Source: Ramlibacter sp.
Lineage (GTDB): Bacteria > Pseudomonadota > Gammaproteobacteria > Burkholderiales > Burkholderiaceae_C
NCBI GenBank assembly: GCA_019635415.1
Contig: JAHBZN010000002.1
Location: 868,001 to 932,000, forward strand
Direction: 5' to 3'
Length of the DNA: 64,000 nt
The notes below the pieces were generated by a model, which had not been told where the DNA came from, did no database searches, and saw nothing but the letters and a program-made list of their open reading frames with translations. Within the stretch, counting starts at the first letter, position 1. The number at the start of each line of letters is the position of its first letter. Position numbers and translations under genes: made by a program. Of the stretch, positions 28,858 to 36,951 are shown in pieces.

Positions 28858-30393
28858 TCAGGAGGTGCGCTCCGGGGCGGCGGGCAGCACGATCTCGACC
28901 CGCGTCCCCTGGCCGATCTGACTCGTGACCCGCACCTGGCCACCGTGCAATTCAGCGATGCGCTTGACGATTGCCAGCCCCAGGCCCTTGCCGCCTTCGC
29001 CCGTGGCCGGGGCCACGCTCTGGCGGCTCTGGTAGAAGCGGTCGAACAGATGGGGCAGGTCGGCGGCCGGAATCCCCGGGCCGGTGTCCTGGACCTGAAC
29101 CACCACCTCGTGGCCTTGCGTGATGGCCTGCAGCGTGATGCGGCCGCCGCTGCCGCAGAACTTGAGCGCGTTGTCCACGAGATTGGCCACGGCGCGCTCG
29201 AGCAGTTCCACATCCACGACCGCGAGTGCGGCAGGCTCCTGGGGTGGAGCCGCCACCAGTTCCACGCCCAGCGTCGCAGCCCGGGCCGCAAAACGCATCG
29301 CCACGCCGTCCAGCAGCTCGGTCAGGTCCAGCACTTCCCCACGCAGCTTGAATTCGGGCTCGTCGAGCTGGGCGAGGTCCCCGAGTGATTGCACCATGCG
29401 CGCGGCGTTGTGGGTGTTGCGCAGCGCCACGGCGATCAAGGCCCGGTCGCTGGCGCGGTCCGGGTCATCGGCCCAGCGGTTGTCCAGGGTTTCGAGGCAG
29501 GCCGCGGTGGCGGTCAGTGGCGAGCGCAGGTCGTGCGAGAGGTTGCTCACGCCCTCGCGGCGGAAGTGGTCCAGCCGGCGCAGGGTTCCCCACTGGGCGC
29601 GCAGGGTCGCGAGCATCGCGCCCATGCCTCGCGCCAACTGTCCGAACTCGTCGCGGGCCTGGGTGTCGGGCCAGGCAAGGGCGGCGTCGTCGGCGGGAGT
29701 CGCGCCGGAGGCCAGGCCGTCGATCCCTTCGCGGGTGACTGCACTCACGGCGGAGGTCAGCCGCGCCAGCGGCCGGGTGACAGCCGCCGTGACCCAGGCC
29801 GCGAGCAGTGTGGCCACCGCCACGACCGCAAGGATCAGCATCAGTCCGGGCTCGGCGAGCGAGCCCCGCAGCGCGGCGATGCGGTCTTCAGTGAGGGTGC
29901 GTGGCTGGCTCACGAGGTACAGGTAGCCCGCCACCGGCTCGTCGGGCCGGATCACGGTGCGTCGCAAGGCCTTGGCCGCGATCACCGCGCGCGTGTCCAT
30001 GCGCTGGGGGTCGTCGCCCAGCACGTACGGCATGGGCGCGGAGCCTGCGGCCTCCTGCACCGGCGCCAGCCGGACCTTGAAGCCCTCGGGCAAACGCTTT
30101 TCGGAAGTGGACGCGAGGACCGTGCCGTCGGCGCCCAGCAGGTAGAGCTGGGTGTCGGGCTCATAGAGCACCAGATTGGCGAAGAACACCATGAATTCCT
30201 CGGGGAATCGCCGCTGCATGGTCAGCAGGTCCGGGTTCTGCGTCACCACCCGCTTGAGGAACGCGTCGCCCCGGTAGTAGGCGGACTCGTGTTCGAAACG
30301 CTGGAAAGCCATCAGCACGGTCACCAGCACGCCGATGACGGTGAGCAGGCCCGTGAAGAAGATCGTGAAGGCGATCTTGGCCCGGACCGTCAT
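28858..30393 (-). CDS. Sensor histidine kinase
   Basis: A 511-residue membrane kinase with the start at 30393 (MTVRAKIAFTIFFTGLLTVI), overlapping the regulator stop by four bases (ATGA). A first membrane segment, a ~140-residue periplasmic sensor part, a second membrane segment (LMLILAVVAVATLLAAWVTA) and HAMP lead to the H-box GVSNLSHDLRSPLTATA. N-box VANLVDNALKF and G-boxes QDTGPGIPAADLP and GKGLGLAIVKRI are intact. The signal is unknown. It forms a two-component pair with the OmpR-type regulator upstream. Confidence 0.9.
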   Translation of the reverse strand: MTVRAKIAFTIFFTGLLTVIGVLVTVLMAFQRFEHESAYYRGDAFLKRVVTQNPDLLTMQRRFPEEFMVFFANLVLYEPDTQLYLLGADGTVLASTSEKRLPEGFKVRLAPVQEAAGSAPMPYVLGDDPQRMDTRAVIAAKALRRTVIRPDEPVAGYLYLVSQPRTLTEDRIAALRGSLAEPGLMLILAVVAVATLLAAWVTAAVTRPLARLTSAVSAVTREGIDGLASGATPADDAALAWPDTQARDEFGQLARGMGAMLATLRAQWGTLRRLDHFRREGVSNLSHDLRSPLTATAACLETLDNRWADDPDRASDRALIAVALRNTHNAARMVQSLGDLAQLDEPEFKLRGEVLDLTELLDGVAMRFAARAATLGVELVAAPPQEPAALAVVDVELLERAVANLVDNALKFCGSGGRITLQAITQGHEVVVQVQDTGPGIPAADLPHLFDRFYQSRQSVAPATGEGGKGLGLAIVKRIAELHGGQVRVTSQIGQGTRVEIVLPAAPERTS

Positions 30394-31103
30394 GGCGGGG
30401 GCGCTTCTCGCATCTTGTAGCCGGCGCCGCGCACGGTCAGGATCACCTCGGGACGTAGCGCATCGGCCTCCAGCTTGGCGCGCAGGCGGTTGATGTGCGT
30501 GGTCACCGTGTGCTCGTAGCCGTCGTGGGTGTAGCCCCACACAGCGTTGAGCAACTGTCCGCGGGAAAACACGTGGCCGGGGTGTTTCGCAAAATGCAGC
30601 AGCAGGTCGAATTCGAGGGCGGTGAAGTCCAGAAGCTCCCCGCGCGAACGCACCTGGCGCTTCACCGGCTGGATCTCGAGGTGGCCGTTCACGATGGTGC
30701 CGGGCAGGCTGTGGCTCGCGGCCTCGGCCGCCCGCAGCAGCTCGGAGCGCCTCAACAGGGCCTTGACCCGCGCCAGCAGCTCGGCCAGCGAGAAGGGCTT
30801 GGTCAGGTAGTCATCGGCGCCGAGTTCGAGGCCCAGCACCCGGTCCAGTTCCGTGGACTTGGCCGTGAGCATGAGGATGGGAGTGGTGGAGCCGCGTGCC
30901 CTCAGGGTCTTGCACAGCTCCAGGCCGTCCAGCCCCGGCATCATCAGGTCCAGCACCAGCAGGTCACAGGGTTCGCGGGTTTGCTGGTCCAGCGCACGCA
31001 AGCCGTCCTGGGCTTCCACCACGTCGTAGCCGGCACCGCGCAGGTTCAGCACCAGGAGGTCGCGGATGTCGGTCTGGTCTTCGGCAACAAGAATGCGTTT
31101 CAT
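30390..31103 (-). CDS. OmpR-family response regulator
   Basis: A 237-residue regulator; ATG at 31103 (MKRILVAEDQTDIRDLLVLN) is preferred over the upstream GTG at 31112. The receiver has the acidic ED pair, phospho-acceptor Asp in LLVLDLMMPGLDGLEL, Thr in LMLTAKSTE and Lys in LTKPFSLAEL. The C-terminal winged helix has FTALEFDLLLHFAKHPGHVF and HINRLRAKLEADA. It is the first gene of a two-gene operon with the kinase. It is divergent from an ECF sigma factor across 144 bp, so it may control that gene as well as itself. Confidence 0.91.
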   Translation of the reverse strand: MKRILVAEDQTDIRDLLVLNLRGAGYDVVEAQDGLRALDQQTREPCDLLVLDLMMPGLDGLELCKTLRARGSTTPILMLTAKSTELDRVLGLELGADDYLTKPFSLAELLARVKALLRRSELLRAAEAASHSLPGTIVNGHLEIQPVKRQVRSRGELLDFTALEFDLLLHFAKHPGHVFSRGQLLNAVWGYTHDGYEHTVTTHINRLRAKLEADALRPEVILTVRGAGYKMREAPPP

Positions 31104-31247
31104 GGTGTCCACGGCGCAGGAGTCGACAGCGCCCGCGGGTTTCTTACCGAAATGTTATCGGAATGTGATCTTCCGGGAGATTCCCGTGAGGTGGGGTCGC
31201 CACAGTACACCCATCGCCATCAACGGCTCCCTGACCGAGGAAATACC
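31104..31247. promoter_or_regulatory. Divergent region between two-component system and ECF sigma factor, with 11-bp direct repeat
   Basis: ACCGAAATGTT (31146-31156) is followed without gap by ATCGGAATGTG (31157-31167), agreeing at 8 of 11 positions. Contiguous 11-bp direct repeats are the spacing used by OmpR-family dimers, so this is a candidate binding site for the adjacent response regulator. Promoters for both directions should lie here. Confidence 0.4.
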
Positions 31248-31799
31248 ATGAACGTCCAGCCCACCCATTCCGCATCGGCCACGCGCGTCACGACCGGCTT
31301 GCAGCGTTCCGGCGCCGTGTGCAGCGCCGAGATGTATGGCCATCGCGACTACCTCGTGCGCTTTGCGCGCCGCAAGCTGCACGACCCGATGCTGGCCGAG
31401 GATGTGGTTCACGACGTGTTCGAGGCGGTGCTGTCCGGGCGCGCCGTGTTCGAGGGCCGCAGCGCGCTGCGCAGCTGGCTCGTCGCCGTCCTGAAGCACA
31501 AGCTGGTGGACCTGATCCGCGAACGCAGCCGCTACGCCGAGCTGGATGACGGGAGCGACGAGAACGACACCGCGGACACGGCCTGCGAGGCAGCCCGGCC
31601 GGACGAGCTCGCCGAACAACGCGAGCGGCTGGCCCAGGTGCTCGCGCGGCTGGACCAATTGCCCCAGGGGCTGCGCGACGTGATGCACTGGCGCGTGCTG
31701 CGGGACGAATCCACCGAGGCCGTCTGCAAGCGCCTGGCCATCAGCCCGGAGGCCATGTTCGTGCGGCTGCACCGCGCTCGCCATCAGCTGCTGTGCTGA
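31248..31799 (+). CDS. ECF-type RNA polymerase sigma factor, no adjacent anti-sigma gene
   Basis: A 183-residue protein; the ATG at 31248 (MNVQPTHSASATRV) gives the normal size, while the longer frame runs over the divergent gene. Region 2 is seen as YLVRFARRKLHDPMLAEDVV with the LAEDVVHDVFEAVL helix and RSWLVAVLKHKLVDLIRE. Region 4 is seen as LPQGLRDVMHWRVLRDES and a helix-turn-helix ending VRLHRARHQLLC. It is cytoplasmic. No zinc-type or membrane anti-sigma partner lies on either side, so control may be transcriptional, perhaps by the divergent two-component system. Confidence 0.85.
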   Translation: MNVQPTHSASATRVTTGLQRSGAVCSAEMYGHRDYLVRFARRKLHDPMLAEDVVHDVFEAVLSGRAVFEGRSALRSWLVAVLKHKLVDLIRERSRYAELDDGSDENDTADTACEAARPDELAEQRERLAQVLARLDQLPQGLRDVMHWRVLRDESTEAVCKRLAISPEAMFVRLHRARHQLLC

Positions 31800-31853
31800 T
31801 GGCGACCCGGGGGGGGCCCGATCCCGCCGGCCAGTACCTGCGCTGACTGGGGG

Positions 31854-32888
31854 CTACTTGAACCCGACGCGGTCCAGCATCTGCTGAATCCGTGTCTGGT
31901 TCATGCCAATGGCGGACAGCGGAATGGTTTCGCTTTTGAATGTGCCGCCGCTCATGGCCTTCAGTGCGGGGTTGCTGATGTCCACCCCGCGGGCGACCGG
32001 CCATTCGTTGTTGCCGTCGGCAAAATAGGCCTGGGCCTGCGGGCTGGCCAGGTATTCCAGGAATTTGATCGCATTGGCGCGGTTCTTCGCGTACTTCGCG
32101 ACGGCCCCCCCGGCGATGTTCAGGTGGGTCCCCCAGGTCGACTGGTTGGGAAACACCACGCCCACCTTTTCCATAACCGCGCGGTCGTCGGGATTGGCGG
32201 AGCGGATCATGCGCGCGATGTAGTAGGTGTTGCTGACCGCGATCTGGCATTCACCGGACGCCACAGCCTTGATCTGGTCCGTATCCCCACCGCGCGGCGG
32301 TCGGGCCATGTTGTCGACGACTCCCTTGAGCCAGGCCTCGGTCTTCTGTTCTCCCATGTGCTCCATGAGCGCCCCGAACAGCGACAGGTTGTAGGGGTGC
32401 GAGCCCGACCTCAGGCACACCTTGCCCTTGTTCTTGGGGTCGGCCAGCTCCTCATAGGTGTCAACGTCAGCCTTCTTGACGCTCAGCTTGTCATAGACGA
32501 TGACGCGGCCGCGAGTCGAGAAGCCGAACCAGCTGATGCCGTCAGCGGACGCCTTGGCATGGTATTGGGCCGGGATCGCGTCTTCGAGCACCTTGGAGCG
32601 GATGGGCTGGAACAGGCCGTCCACCTCGCCCCGATACAAGCGCGCCGCGTCGACCAGCAGGATCACGTCGGCGGGCGACGCCGTGCCTTCGGCCTTCAGC
32701 CGCGCGAGAATGCCGGCATCGTCCGAATCGACCCGATTGATGCGGATGCCGGTCGCCTTGGTGAAATTGCTGTACAGCGCTTCGTCGGTGGAATAGTGGC
32801 GGGCTGAATACAGGTTGACGACCTGTTCCTGGGCCGATGCCAGGCTGGCGGAGGCCAGCAAGGCAAGGCAGAGGGCTTTTTTGATCAT
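31854..32888 (-). CDS. Ferric iron ABC transporter periplasmic binding protein (FutA/FbpA-like)
   Basis: A 344-residue binding protein with signal peptide (MIKKALCLALLASASLASAQ), starting at 32888. The mature start VVNLYSARHYSTDEALYSNF is the classical iron-binding-protein opening. The paired tyrosines that hold Fe(III) are in VSNTYYIARMI, and an earlier ligand region is RHY. Such proteins capture periplasmic ferric iron for an FbpBC-type ABC importer. The permease and ATPase genes are not adjacent, so the gene is an orphan here. A Fur-box-like sequence lies upstream. Confidence 0.9.
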   Translation of the reverse strand: MIKKALCLALLASASLASAQEQVVNLYSARHYSTDEALYSNFTKATGIRINRVDSDDAGILARLKAEGTASPADVILLVDAARLYRGEVDGLFQPIRSKVLEDAIPAQYHAKASADGISWFGFSTRGRVIVYDKLSVKKADVDTYEELADPKNKGKVCLRSGSHPYNLSLFGALMEHMGEQKTEAWLKGVVDNMARPPRGGDTDQIKAVASGECQIAVSNTYYIARMIRSANPDDRAVMEKVGVVFPNQSTWGTHLNIAGGAVAKYAKNRANAIKFLEYLASPQAQAYFADGNNEWPVARGVDISNPALKAMSGGTFKSETIPLSAIGMNQTRIQQMLDRVGFK

Positions 32889-32932
32889 GTTGGAAGACAG
32901 AACGGTAATGGACTCGATTCGATGATAAAGCA

Positions 32933-32951
32933 AACGCGAATCATTCTTAAT
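32933..32951. promoter_or_regulatory. Fur-box-like site between iron-binding protein and patatin genes
   Basis: Read on the - strand, the 19-mer ATTAAGAATGATTCGCGTT carries the AATGATT core and an A/T-rich frame seen in Fur boxes. It is 45 bp upstream of the iron-binding protein start and 13 bp upstream of the patatin ATG, so it could repress both under iron sufficiency. Assigned by eye. Confidence 0.5.
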
Positions 32952-32963
32952 AAAGCCGGGGCG

Positions 32964-33863
32964 ATGACAAGGCTATCCCGCAGCGGGCTGGCAGGGCTGG
33001 TTTTGGGGGTCTTGGCGGGGTGTGCCATCCCCGTGGCCGGCCCTGTGGTGCCGGCCGTGCCAGCGGCGCCAGCCGTGCACCGGGCGCCCCGCATCGGGCT
33101 GGCCCTTGGGGGCGGCGCGGCGCGGGGCTTTGCCCATGTCGGGGTGATCCAGGTGCTGGAAGAAGCGGGCATCCGCCCCGACCTCGTCACCGGCACGTCG
33201 GCGGGCAGCCTGGTCGCGGCGCTGTACGCGAGCGGGCGCAACGGGGCAGAGCTGCAGCAGGTGGCGCAGACAATGGAGGAGGCCGCGTTCACCGACTGGA
33301 TGCTGCCCCTGTTCAATCGTGGTGTGCTGCGCGGCGAGGCGCTGGCGCGCTACGTGAACGCCCAGGTCCATCGGAGGCTGATCGAAGACATGCCGATGCC
33401 GCTGGGCATTGTGGCCACGGATCTGCAAAGCGGGCAGGGCGTGCTCTTCCAGCGCGGCGACACGGGCACAGCCGTGCGCGCTTCCAGCGCGGTGCCATCG
33501 ATCTTCCTCCCGGTGCCGATTGCCGGGCGTGACTACGTGGACGGAGGGCTGGTTTCGCCGGTGCCGGTCAGGTATGCGCGCCAGATGGGGGCGGACCTGG
33601 TGATCGCGGTCGACATCTCCAGCGCACCCGAGGGCAACCCGGCGGGGGACACGCTGCAGATCCTGTTGCAGACCTTTGCCATCATGGGCCGAAGCATCAA
33701 TACCTGGGAACTGCGCGAGGCCGACGTTGTGGTGCGCCCGGCCCTCACGGGCGTGCGCAGCGCGGACTTCGGCGCGCGGCTGCGCGCCATCGAAGCCGGG
33801 CGTCAGGCCATGCGGCAGATGCTGCCGCAACTAAGGCAGGCGATGGCCGCACACTCGAGATAA
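32964..33863 (+). CDS. Patatin-like phospholipase lipoprotein (RssA-like)
   Basis: A 299-residue protein; the ATG at 32964 leads into a lipoprotein signal (LGVLAGCAIP). The patatin domain is complete: oxyanion loop LALGGGAARGFAHVGV, nucleophile in VTGTSAGSLVAAL and the catalytic Asp in YVDGGLVSPVPV. These enzymes use a Ser-Asp dyad to cleave phospholipids or lysophospholipids. As a lipoprotein it acts at the periplasmic face of a membrane. It is divergent from an iron-binding protein and may share its Fur-type control. Confidence 0.88.
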   Translation: MTRLSRSGLAGLVLGVLAGCAIPVAGPVVPAVPAAPAVHRAPRIGLALGGGAARGFAHVGVIQVLEEAGIRPDLVTGTSAGSLVAALYASGRNGAELQQVAQTMEEAAFTDWMLPLFNRGVLRGEALARYVNAQVHRRLIEDMPMPLGIVATDLQSGQGVLFQRGDTGTAVRASSAVPSIFLPVPIAGRDYVDGGLVSPVPVRYARQMGADLVIAVDISSAPEGNPAGDTLQILLQTFAIMGRSINTWELREADVVVRPALTGVRSADFGARLRAIEAGRQAMRQMLPQLRQAMAAHSR

Positions 33864-33892
33864 AAAAAGGCCCAGTCCGAAAACTGGGCCTT
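33862..33892. terminator. Rho-independent terminator after patatin gene and phasin gene
   Basis: GGCCCAGT (33869-33876) and ACTGGGCC (33883-33890) form a perfect 8-bp stem with a six-base loop. Seven A residues precede it, so the strong T-run is on the - strand, serving the phasin transcript. It can also end the + patatin message with a weaker tail. The ~155 bp between it and the phasin stop codon (33893-34046) hold no recognised gene. Confidence 0.75.
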
Positions 33893-34046
33893 GAAGGGAT
33901 CCCTGAACCTTGGAGGTGTCGAAAGGACCCGAGGAGACAATCAGTAGAACTCTCGTTCAATAACCAGAGTATCGAAGGGATGCCTTCTGGTGTGTAGAGT
34001 TCCCGCTCCAGACAGCTGGGGGCGGGTACCCGGCATTCAAGAGGGC

Positions 34047-34589
34047 TTAGCGCTTCTTGGCGGTGGTCTTGGCAGCGCTGACGGCCGTGTTGGCCACAGC
34101 GTTGAAGTTGGCTTCGGCCACGTCCGTGGCTTGCTTCACGGCCTTCTGCACCGATTCCAGGGCGTTGTTGCCGGCGGCGATGGCGCTCTTGAACACGGCC
34201 ACGGCGGTTTCGGAGCCGGCCGGTGCGTTCTTCGAAGCGTTGTCCACGACAGACATGAACTTCTTCTGCACATCGCTGGCCTGGGCTTCGAAAGCCTTGC
34301 CGAACTCGGCGCCGGTGCCCGAGGCGATGTCATACAGGTGACGGCTGTAAGCCGCAGTCTTTTCAGCCAGGGGCTGGAACAGGCTGGCCTGCAGGGCGAG
34401 CAGTTCCTGGGCGTCCTTGACGCTCAGCACGGCTTGCGTCGTGTCGGCGGCTTCGGCCAGGGCTGCCTTGGAGGCGGTCACGTTCAGTTCGACGATCTTT
34501 TCGACGCCCTCGAACGCCTTGCCGGTCAGGCCAAACAGGGTTTCGATGTTGGCTTTGTGGGCGGCGAGGATTTGTTCAGCGGTCAACAT
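34047..34589 (-). CDS. phaP: Phasin (polyhydroxyalkanoate granule-associated protein)
   Basis: A 180-residue protein of the phasin_2 family: [21 protein letters not shown] is the typical start, followed by long amphipathic helices rich in Ala, Glu and Lys and a basic tail (TTAKKR). There is no signal peptide. Phasins coat intracellular polyhydroxybutyrate granules and limit their size. The upstream region has a good promoter with two boxes resembling targets of the PHA regulator PhaR. The gene indicates that this organism stores polyester. Confidence 0.92.
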   Translation of the reverse strand: MLTAEQILAAHKANIETLFGLTGKAFEGVEKIVELNVTASKAALAEAADTTQAVLSVKDAQELLALQASLFQPLAEKTAAYSRHLYDIASGTGAEFGKAFEAQASDVQKKFMSVVDNASKNAPAGSETAVAVFKSAIAAGNNALESVQKAVKQATDVAEANFNAVANTAVSAAKTTAKKR

Positions 34590-34653
34590 ATCAATATCTC
34601 CAGTAAGTTGCGGTAGGGATCAACATCTGCGCTGGAACCGGGTCATCCGTTTA

Positions 34654-34729
34654 TGTTGCAGTGCAGCATAGATCGAAGTATAGGGTTATCCCGTGGTATT
34701 GCAAGCCATTTTTGTTGCGGTGCAGCATA
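34654..34729 (-). promoter_or_regulatory. phaP promoter bracketed by two PhaR-like boxes
   Basis: On the - strand TTGCAA (34704-34699) and TATACT (34682-34677) are 16 bases apart, a good sigma-70 promoter. The 17-mer TGTTGCAGTGCAGCATA at 34654-34670 and the nearly identical TGTTGCGGTGCAGCATA at 34713-34729 (one mismatch) lie over the expected start point and upstream of the -35. TGC/GCA-rich boxes of this kind are bound by the PHA-responsive repressor PhaR, so repression by operator pairing is plausible. Confidence 0.6.
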
Positions 34730-34783
34730 TTGGAGGCTGGCCCCTAAAACTGTTGCGGGAGGCCTTCGCGACACAATGGCGCC

Positions 34784-35713
34784 ATGCAGGTCTTCTACGC
34801 TGACCAATTCGTTCTGCCGCTGCCGGCCGGTCACCGTTTCCCCATGGGCAAGTACCAGCTGCTGCGCGACCAGCTCGCAACACATGTCCCTGGCCTGCGG
34901 CTGATGCCAGCTGAGCGGGCCAGTGATGGCGAACTGGCGTTGGCGCACAGCCCGGCCTACGTCCGGGCCATCCAGGACGGCACGGTGGCGCCCCAGGTGA
35001 TGCGGGAGATCGGCTTTCCCTGGAGCGAAGCCATGGCCGAGCGTGCCCGCCGGTCGGTCGGTGCCACCATTTCGGCCTGCCGCTCGGCCTTTCGGGAGGG
35101 TCTGGGGGCGAACATCGCTGGGGGTACCCACCATGCCTACGCTGACAAGGGCGGCGGCTTCTGCGTGTTCAATGACGCCGCCGTGGCTGCGCGGCTCATG
35201 CAGGCGGAATGGGCGCGTTCGCACCGCCAGCCCCTCAAGGTGGCCGTCGTGGACCTCGATGTTCATCAGGGCAATGGCACCGCGCACCTGTTCCGCGATG
35301 ACAGCAGCGTGTTCACCCTGTCCCTGCACGGCCAGAAGAACTTCCCGTTCCGCAAGGAAGCGAGCGATCTCGACGTGGATCTGCCCGACGGTTGCCGCGA
35401 CGACGCCTACCTGGAGGCGCTTGAAATTGCGCTGGGGGAATTGGAGCAGCGCTTCGAGCCAGGCCTTGTGATCTATCTTGCAGGGGCCGATCCCCATGAG
35501 GGCGACCGTCTGGGGCGCCTCAAGCTGAGTTGGGACGGACTGGAAGCCAGGGACCGGCGGGTGTTCGACTGGGCCTGGGTACGCCGCGTCCCGTTGGCTT
35601 TTGCCATGGCCGGCGGCTACGGCCACCGGATCGAGGACACGGTGCAGGCGCAGGTCAACACCTACCGGGTGGCCATGAGCTACTGGCGCCGCTGGCAGAA
35701 TCGGGCCGCATGA
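34784..35713 (+). CDS. Histone deacetylase-family amidohydrolase
   Basis: A 309-residue protein of the arginase/deacetylase superfamily, class resembling bacterial HDAC11-like enzymes. The zinc site is intact: GGTHHAYADKGGGFCVFND with the catalytic His pair, VVDLDVHQGNGT with Asp and His ligands, and AGADPHEGD with the third Asp ligand. It should deacetylate a small amide or an acyl-lysine. It is the first of three genes coupled by ATGA overlaps, with a thioesterase and a nitroreductase, and lies next to PHA genes. Confidence 0.9.
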   Translation: MQVFYADQFVLPLPAGHRFPMGKYQLLRDQLATHVPGLRLMPAERASDGELALAHSPAYVRAIQDGTVAPQVMREIGFPWSEAMAERARRSVGATISACRSAFREGLGANIAGGTHHAYADKGGGFCVFNDAAVAARLMQAEWARSHRQPLKVAVVDLDVHQGNGTAHLFRDDSSVFTLSLHGQKNFPFRKEASDLDVDLPDGCRDDAYLEALEIALGELEQRFEPGLVIYLAGADPHEGDRLGRLKLSWDGLEARDRRVFDWAWVRRVPLAFAMAGGYGHRIEDTVQAQVNTYRVAMSYWRRWQNRAA

Positions 35714-36156
35714 GCACTTCCCCCGCCGCCAAACCCGCTCCCGATCCGCGCGATCGCTACCGGGCCTTTCGCACCATCGGAACCCGCTGGATGGACAACG
35801 ATGCCTACGGTCACGTCAACAACGTCGTCTACTACAGCTGGTTTGACACGGCCGTCAATGCCCACTTGATCGAGCAGGGTGTGCTGGACATCCACCATGG
35901 GGAAACCATCGGCCTGGTGATCGAGACGCAGTGCAACTACTTTGCCTCGCTGGCCTTTCCGCAAAACGTCGAGGCCGGTTTGCGCGTAGCCCACATGGGC
36001 ACCTCGAGCGTTCGCTACGAGGTTGGCCTCTTCGCCGAAGGTGCGCCGCTGTGCGCGGCTCGCGGGCATTTCGTCCATGTCTACGTTGACCGGCAGACCC
36101 GGCGCCCCGTGCCGCTGCCGGCCCCCCTCAAAGCCGTTCTGGAGAAGCTTCAATGA
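35710..36156 (+). CDS. Acyl-CoA thioesterase (4-hydroxybenzoyl-CoA thioesterase-like hotdog)
   Basis: A 148-residue hotdog-fold protein. The ATG at 35710 overlaps the deacetylase stop by four bases. The signature RWMDNDAYGHVNNVVYYSWF contains the catalytic Asp region and the HVNN motif of the 4HBT/YbgC group. It would hydrolyse acyl-CoA thioesters in the cytoplasm; the acyl group is unknown. Translational coupling on both sides suggests stoichiometric expression with the deacetylase and nitroreductase. Confidence 0.88.
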   Translation: MSTSPAAKPAPDPRDRYRAFRTIGTRWMDNDAYGHVNNVVYYSWFDTAVNAHLIEQGVLDIHHGETIGLVIETQCNYFASLAFPQNVEAGLRVAHMGTSSVRYEVGLFAEGAPLCAARGHFVHVYVDRQTRRPVPLPAPLKAVLEKLQ

Positions 36157-36878
36157 GTTCATCGCAAGTCAGCACCGTCATCAGGGACCCGGCGAGTGTG
36201 GATGCGGCCATCGAGAGCCGCTTCTCGGCGCGCGCCTTCCTGCCCAGAGCCGTGCCGCGCGAGATGATTGCCGATATCCTGCGCGTTGCCAGCCGCGCTG
36301 CCTCGGGCACCAACACCCAGCCCTGGAAGACCTATGTTCTGCAGGGCGAAAGCCGCGACGCCCTGGTCCGCAAGGTCTGCGAGGCGCACGACGCCCTCTA
36401 TGCCAACCCCGGACTGGCATCGGAGTACCGCGAGGAGTACGACTACTACCCAGAAAAGTGGGTCAGCCCGTACATTGACCGGCGTCGCGAAAATGGCTGG
36501 GGCCTGTATGGCCTGCTCGGCATCACCAAGGGCGACAAGGACAAGATGCATGCCCAGCATCAGCGCAACTTCAAGCTGTTCGACGCTCCGGTGGGATTGA
36601 TGTTCACGCTGGACCGCGTGATGGGGCGGGGATCACTCGTGGACTACGGCATGTTCCTGCAAAGCATCATGGTGGCGGCGCGGGCGCGCGGTCTGCACAC
36701 CTGTCCCCAGGCGGCCTGGAACGGCTTCGCCAAGATCATCCTGCCGCACATCGGGGCGGGTCCCGACGAAATGCTGGTCTGCGGCATGGCGATGGGGTAT
36801 GCGGACGAGGCCGACAAGGTCAACGGGTTTCACACGCCGCGCGAACCGGTGGCGCAATTCACCCGCTGGCTCGATTGA
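36153..36878 (+). CDS. Nitroreductase-family FMN oxidoreductase
   Basis: A 241-residue protein whose ATG overlaps the thioesterase stop by four bases. RFSARAFLPRAVPREMI with the FMN-phosphate-binding Arg, then AASGTNTQPWKTYVL, and the late VCGMAMGYADE are the standard nitroreductase marks. Members use FMN and NAD(P)H to reduce nitroaromatics, quinones or enones. Its natural substrate here is unknown, but it is part of a tightly coupled three-gene operon. Confidence 0.9.
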   Translation: MSSSQVSTVIRDPASVDAAIESRFSARAFLPRAVPREMIADILRVASRAASGTNTQPWKTYVLQGESRDALVRKVCEAHDALYANPGLASEYREEYDYYPEKWVSPYIDRRRENGWGLYGLLGITKGDKDKMHAQHQRNFKLFDAPVGLMFTLDRVMGRGSLVDYGMFLQSIMVAARARGLHTCPQAAWNGFAKIILPHIGAGPDEMLVCGMAMGYADEADKVNGFHTPREPVAQFTRWLD

Positions 36879-36881
36879 CGT

Positions 36882-36939
36882 GAAAAAAGGGGGGCCGGCC
36901 TTGGGCCTGCCCCCTCCACAGGGCCCGCGAGGGGCCCTG
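36882..36939 (-). terminator. Two stacked hairpins ending the cysteine-repeat gene transcript
   Basis: CAGGGCCC (36919-36926) and GGGCCCTG (36932-36939) form a perfect 8-bp stem. A second G/C hairpin at 36887-36914 is followed on the - strand by TTTTTT (from 36884-36889 on +). Together they form a strong terminator for the - strand gene downstream end, and possibly also for the + nitroreductase operon. Confidence 0.6.
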
Positions 36940-36951
36940 GTTCAGGCAAGA

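Noticed and set aside
32964..33863. Patatin gene as a toxin or effector
   Set aside because: It has a lipoprotein signal and an RssA-like core, and no secretion system or immunity gene is nearby.
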